DNA of 7,897 bases from a bacterium UBP11_UBA4055 (GTDB lineage Bacteria; UBA4055), in contig DFZN01000043.1 of assembly GCA_002382735.1 (NCBI GenBank), positions 200,676 to 208,572 of the forward strand, read 5' to 3'. Numbering within the stretch: position 1 is the first letter of the stretch; each line of letters starts with the position of its first letter. Shown here in pieces: positions 5,055 to 7,897 of the stretch. A program made the position numbers and the translations under genes. Below the pieces are notes generated by a model that was not told the origin of the DNA, did no database searches, and worked only from the letters and a program-made list of their open reading frames with translations.

Positions 5055-7631
5055 ATGCGTTTTTTATGCCTGCTAATATTTTTAACATCGGTCATACCGC
5101 CGGTAATATACGCTCGGTCAGAGTTAAATCTGTCCCAGCCCGACACCAGCATTTTTTATTTCGCGGACAAGATCGACTATGCGGCAGACGGCGATAAGAT
5201 TATCCTCACCGGTAAGGCCAGGCTAAGGTACAAAAAAATGAACTTCGAGGCCTACAGGATAATTTACGACATGAAGGCCAACACGGTCCTCGCGGAAGGA
5301 TTACAGGACAGTCTTGAGCTCAAATACAGGCCGACCATCACCGAAGGTACAGAATCGGTCTCGGGCGACAGGATGAGCTACGATCTTGAGAGTAAGCAGG
5401 GAAAAGTATCGTCTGCACGCACAGTCATGAAAAGCACGCGCAGAGAGGACGACACATATTTTCAAACCGACGATATGGTCAAGCTGGACAACAACGACAT
5501 TCACGGCATAAACGCCAGAATCACCAGCTGCGATCTTGAAGAGCCGCATTACCATTTCCGGGCGGACAGTATTATAGTCACGAACGATAACTGGGTGTTC
5601 GCAAAATCGATCTCGCTGTATTTCGACGAAGTGCCCGTAGGATGGTTCCCGTTCGTGCTCTACAAGAACAACAAAGGCAGGAACTCAGGGTTCATACTTC
5701 CGTCATACTATTACAGCAGTTCAAAGGGCAACTCCTTAAAACATCTCGGTTTCTTCTGGGACATGAGCAGATATACGGACTATACTGTAACGATGGATTA
5801 TTATGACAGATACGGCTACCTCCTGCAGCAGATGTTCAGGTATAAGAAAAAATATGTGATTGACGGTTATGTCTCGGCCGATTTCACCAACGACCACAAG
5901 ACCCACGACTGGAGGTTCAAGGGAGTCCACAATCACAAAATCAGCCCTTCAATGACATTCAACGCCAACGCGGACTATGTCACAAAAAGGAGCCTTGTGC
6001 GTGACCTTGGAGATACGAGCGCCGACAGGATGGCCAACAAGCTCTACACGAACGGTGTTTTCAATAAAAGATGGTTCAATACGGGAGATAATTTCAAAAT
6101 AATGTCATCCGTGACCCAGTATGTCGATACGGCGATAGTAAAATACACTTTTCCCAACATTTCCTACAACATGAGCGGAAGGAAGCCTTTTTCAGATGCC
6201 GCCGCTCCTTCTCTCGTAAAAAAATTCAGGTACGACGGATCTTTTTCGGGTGTGAGGTACCTTAATGTCTATGACGATGCGAATGTTTTTGACGAAAATA
6301 CCAACGCGGCGGTTAATATTAACGAAAAAACCGAATTCGGCGACCTGTCCGTAGGAAGCAACCAGAATTTTAAGCTGACTGACTACAAAAGCAGCTATTA
6401 TACTTTCTCAACGGGCGAAGAGAGCTATGACGATTACAATACCGACTCGACCCTGACGAATTACGGCTTAAAGACCTCCTCCTATATTCAGTACAAGCAC
6501 AAGCTGCTGAAACATTTCAACATGCGCGAGAGTTTCAACTACAGGCACGATGTCGCTTTCAGGTACTACGATGAGGATATGACCGTTGTCGAGGGAGCGA
6601 AAAGCAGATATACTTATGACCTTACCGCAAATATAGATACGAAAATATACGGGATATTCCAGCCTGAAATAATGGCTTTGAGGAAGATCAGGCACACGAT
6701 ATCACCGTCGGCGGGCTTCACTTACTACCCTGATTTTTCAAAGGACAGCTACGGGTATTTCGTAATGAGACCCACGAGCGACAGCACGAGAGTGAAGCAG
6801 GATGTTTTTGCGCCGTCCCTGATAGGCGGAACTCCGTCTTCGGAGACGATGAGGCTGAATTACGCACTGAACAACATTTTCGACGCCAAGATAAGAAAAG
6901 GTGACACCGAATCGTCTATGACGCTTTTCAATCTCAATTTCTCGGGATTTTACAATTTCGCGGCGGACAGCAATAAAATGTCGGTGATTTCGGCAAGGTT
7001 TACTTCGAACCCTTACAGCGGCAACCTCATCGGCAGTTTCGTCAGAATGAACACATCGGTAAACGCGAACTCGACCATCACTCCGTACACTTTAGACGGC
7101 GGGACAGGGGATTATATCAATGAGAACTTCGATTTCTGGAACAAGAACCCGTTTAGGATGGAGAAATGGGATGTCGGATATACGCTTGAATTCCCGGTCG
7201 TTCTGAGAGGAACACTGGGCAAAAAGCAGGAATCTGTATTCGAAACGGCTCCGCAAGAATCTCCTGACGGTATCGTTCAGGTGCCTGACAGGGGTAATTT
7301 TCTCAACATTCCGTATGATATTTCGGGAAGGATACACTTTTCGGAAAAATACGATTCGAATGATAATTATATAAAGAACTTCAACGGGAGCGTCTCGGCC
7401 AGGATATCACCCACGCAGAACTGGTCGGTAGAATATACTGCCACTCTGAATTTTCTGATGCCCAAAGAGATCACATCGACGGTGATAAAGGTGAAAAGGG
7501 ACATGCACTGCTGGCAGGGTGAGTTTGAATGGGACCTTTTCAATAAGGGGTTCAAGCTGCTGATCAATACTAAGTCGAGTATTTTTTCGGATCTTAAATT
7601 CGACAAAGACACTAGGGAAAGAAGGTGGTAA
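5055..7631 (+). CDS. lptD: LPS-assembly outer-membrane protein LptD
   Basis: Outer-membrane beta-barrel of 858 aa that inserts LPS into the outer leaflet at the end of the Lpt bridge. Residues 1-20 form a Sec signal peptide with likely cleavage after VIYA. Residues about 30-150 are the periplasmic OstA/jellyroll domain (DGDKIILTGKARLRYKK, then YRIIYDMK). The TSCD, EVPVGWFPF and GRNSGFILPSYYY segments (157-220) match the conserved start of the barrel domain. HTISPSAGFTYYPDF is the conserved late-barrel motif. The rest is amphipathic strand-like and rich in Tyr, Asn and Asp, ending in W858, which suits Bam recognition of an aromatic C-terminus. Only C159 and C819 are cysteines outside the signal peptide. 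A proline/acidic loop lies at about 722-755. The ATG is 19 bases after gmhB, with AGGA (5047-5050) upstream. No lptE or lptA lies in the window. Confidence 0.93.
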   Translation: MRFLCLLIFLTSVIPPVIYARSELNLSQPDTSIFYFADKIDYAADGDKIILTGKARLRYKKMNFEAYRIIYDMKANTVLAEGLQDSLELKYRPTITEGTESVSGDRMSYDLESKQGKVSSARTVMKSTRREDDTYFQTDDMVKLDNNDIHGINARITSCDLEEPHYHFRADSIIVTNDNWVFAKSISLYFDEVPVGWFPFVLYKNNKGRNSGFILPSYYYSSSKGNSLKHLGFFWDMSRYTDYTVTMDYYDRYGYLLQQMFRYKKKYVIDGYVSADFTNDHKTHDWRFKGVHNHKISPSMTFNANADYVTKRSLVRDLGDTSADRMANKLYTNGVFNKRWFNTGDNFKIMSSVTQYVDTAIVKYTFPNISYNMSGRKPFSDAAAPSLVKKFRYDGSFSGVRYLNVYDDANVFDENTNAAVNINEKTEFGDLSVGSNQNFKLTDYKSSYYTFSTGEESYDDYNTDSTLTNYGLKTSSYIQYKHKLLKHFNMRESFNYRHDVAFRYYDEDMTVVEGAKSRYTYDLTANIDTKIYGIFQPEIMALRKIRHTISPSAGFTYYPDFSKDSYGYFVMRPTSDSTRVKQDVFAPSLIGGTPSSETMRLNYALNNIFDAKIRKGDTESSMTLFNLNFSGFYNFAADSNKMSVISARFTSNPYSGNLIGSFVRMNTSVNANSTITPYTLDGGTGDYINENFDFWNKNPFRMEKWDVGYTLEFPVVLRGTLGKKQESVFETAPQESPDGIVQVPDRGNFLNIPYDISGRIHFSEKYDSNDNYIKNFNGSVSARISPTQNWSVEYTATLNFLMPKEITSTVIKVKRDMHCWQGEFEWDLFNKGFKLLINTKSSIFSDLKFDKDTRERRW

Positions 7632-7853
7632 TGTACTTTCCATACTTTCTTTTGCCCGTCCAAAAGAAAGTAAACAAAGAAAAAGACGGCCCGAAAGATG
7701 ATTTTGGGGCTTCCGGTATTTTATGCCTAAAATGTCATAAATCCCAAAAAGACGGGACGATGCCATTTCTTAACGGCAAAAATCACTCACGCCTGATCCA
7801 AAATCTCTTTATGGGCAAATAATATAACCTGACTTAACCAAATAAGGCATGAT
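7632..7853. other. Non-coding stretch between lptD and selB, probably an eroded dispersed repeat
   Basis: No gene is supported here. An open frame from 7625 on the plus strand reads through the repeat hairpin, has Lys-rich low-information sequence and lacks a ribosome site, so I treat it as spurious. Visible structure: the 11-bp hairpin at 7643-7672; the 10-base direct repeat AAAAAGACGG at 7680-7689 and 7746-7755; the hairpin ATTTTA-TGCC-TAAAAT at 7718-7733, enclosed by TTTTGGG (7702-7708) pairing with CCCAAAA (7743-7749); and TGCC (7761-7764) facing GGCA (7775-7778). A -10-like TATAAC at 7823-7828 could serve selB but has no -35 partner. No tRNA-Sec gene is recognisable. Confidence 0.55.
7643..7672. 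repeat. Perfect 11-bp inverted repeat, dispersed-repeat type hairpin
   Basis: TACTTTCTTTT (7643-7653), loop GCCCGTCC (7654-7661), AAAAGAAAGTA (7662-7672): eleven of eleven bases pair. The left arm's first seven bases are also duplicated just upstream (TACTTTC at 7634-7640). The arrangement followed by AACAAAGAAAAAGACGG resembles a repeat I recall recurring between genes in many Bacteroidetes and proteobacterial genomes; that likeness is from memory and untested. It begins 12 bases after the lptD stop. There is no U-run after the right arm, so it is not a standard terminator, though it could protect the mRNA 3' end. Confidence 0.7.
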
Positions 7854-7897
7854 ATGAGCCATTTTATAATAGGGACAGCGGGTCACATCGATCACGG
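7854..7897 (+). CDS. selB: Selenocysteine-specific elongation factor SelB, N-terminal start only
   Basis: The frame opens MSHFIIGTAGHIDHG and runs off the window. This is the N-terminus of a translational GTPase. The G1 loop sequence IGTAGHIDHG at the very N-terminus is characteristic of SelB, which brings Sec-tRNA to in-frame UGA codons next to a SECIS element. EF-Tu, EF-G and IF-2 have different residues and lead-in lengths here. The start is supported by AAGG (7844-7847) six bases before the ATG. Only 14 codons and part of a 15th are present, so domains 2-4 and the SECIS-binding winged helices cannot be checked. Confidence 0.83.
   Translation, partial: MSHFIIGTAGHIDH

Noticed and set aside
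7643..7672. Hairpin as intrinsic terminator of lptD
   Set aside because: The stem is AT-rich and is followed by AACAAAG rather than a T-run, so it does not fit a Rho-independent terminator on the plus strand.
7407..7766. 119-codon minus-strand frame across the lptD 3' end and the repeat
   Set aside because: Most of it is antisense to the well-supported lptD C-terminus, and the rest is the repeat; no recognisable domain.
7625..7822. 65-codon open frame on the plus strand between lptD and selB
   Set aside because: It starts inside the lptD end, has no ribosome site, and its sequence is the read-through of a perfect inverted repeat and direct repeats, so it is probably spurious.
7632..7853. 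Possible selC (tRNA-Sec) next to selB
   Set aside because: No long acceptor/variable-arm tRNA fold and no TTC-type T-loop with matching stems could be found.
1..7897. CRISPR, toxin-antitoxin, phage or defence cassette
   Set aside because: No spaced repeats, no small overlapping gene pair of that type and no integrase or transposase; every substantial gene except the MBL lipoprotein is ordinary core function.

Overview
This window comes from a diderm (LPS-bearing) bacterium. It encodes the outer-membrane LPS translocon LptD and a heptose-bisphosphate phosphatase, so the cell probably makes heptose-containing LPS. It ends in the first codons of selB, so the cell probably decodes selenocysteine. 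Most genes prefer AGG/AGA for arginine and use ATA freely. The one convincing promoter is an extended -10 sigma70-type site, not a Bacteroidetes-type TAnnTTTG box. My best guess is an uncultured lineage near the FCB group, but the lineage cannot be fixed from this sequence.

Layout. (1) Positions 1-2231, plus strand: a 5'-truncated YihY/BrkB-family membrane protein with a C-terminal helical (winged-helix-like) domain. It overlaps by ATGA a predicted lipoprotein carrying a ComEC-type metallo-beta-lactamase domain. (2) Positions 2232-2362: an intergenic stretch with a symmetric A6-stem-T6 terminator that serves both converging transcripts. (3) Positions 2363-3578, minus strand: an Mrp/NBP35-type Fe-S carrier ATPase, followed one base later by a stand-alone RapZ C-terminal domain. 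(4) Positions 3579-3715: a divergent control region with a perfect 10-bp palindrome and an extended -10 promoter. (5) Positions 3716-7631, plus strand: a tight operon of ammonia-dependent NAD synthetase (nadE), GmhB-type phosphatase and LptD. (6) Positions 7632-7853: a non-coding stretch opening with a perfect 11-bp inverted repeat of a dispersed-repeat type. (7) Positions 7854-7897: the start of selB.

How the genes fit together. gmhB and lptD link synthesis of the LPS inner core to its insertion in the outer membrane, and nadE is a housekeeping gene at the operon head. mrp and the RapZ-C gene form their own unit. The YihY/MBL pair is the most accessory-looking part: the MBL gene has clearly different base and codon use.

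I see no CRISPR array, transposase, phage gene, rRNA or tRNA. No convincing undescribed multi-gene system is visible. The most informative oddities are a minimal cysteine pair in LptD, a RapZ C-terminal domain without its ATPase half or basic tail, the composition shift in the MBL lipoprotein gene, and the repeat element before selB.
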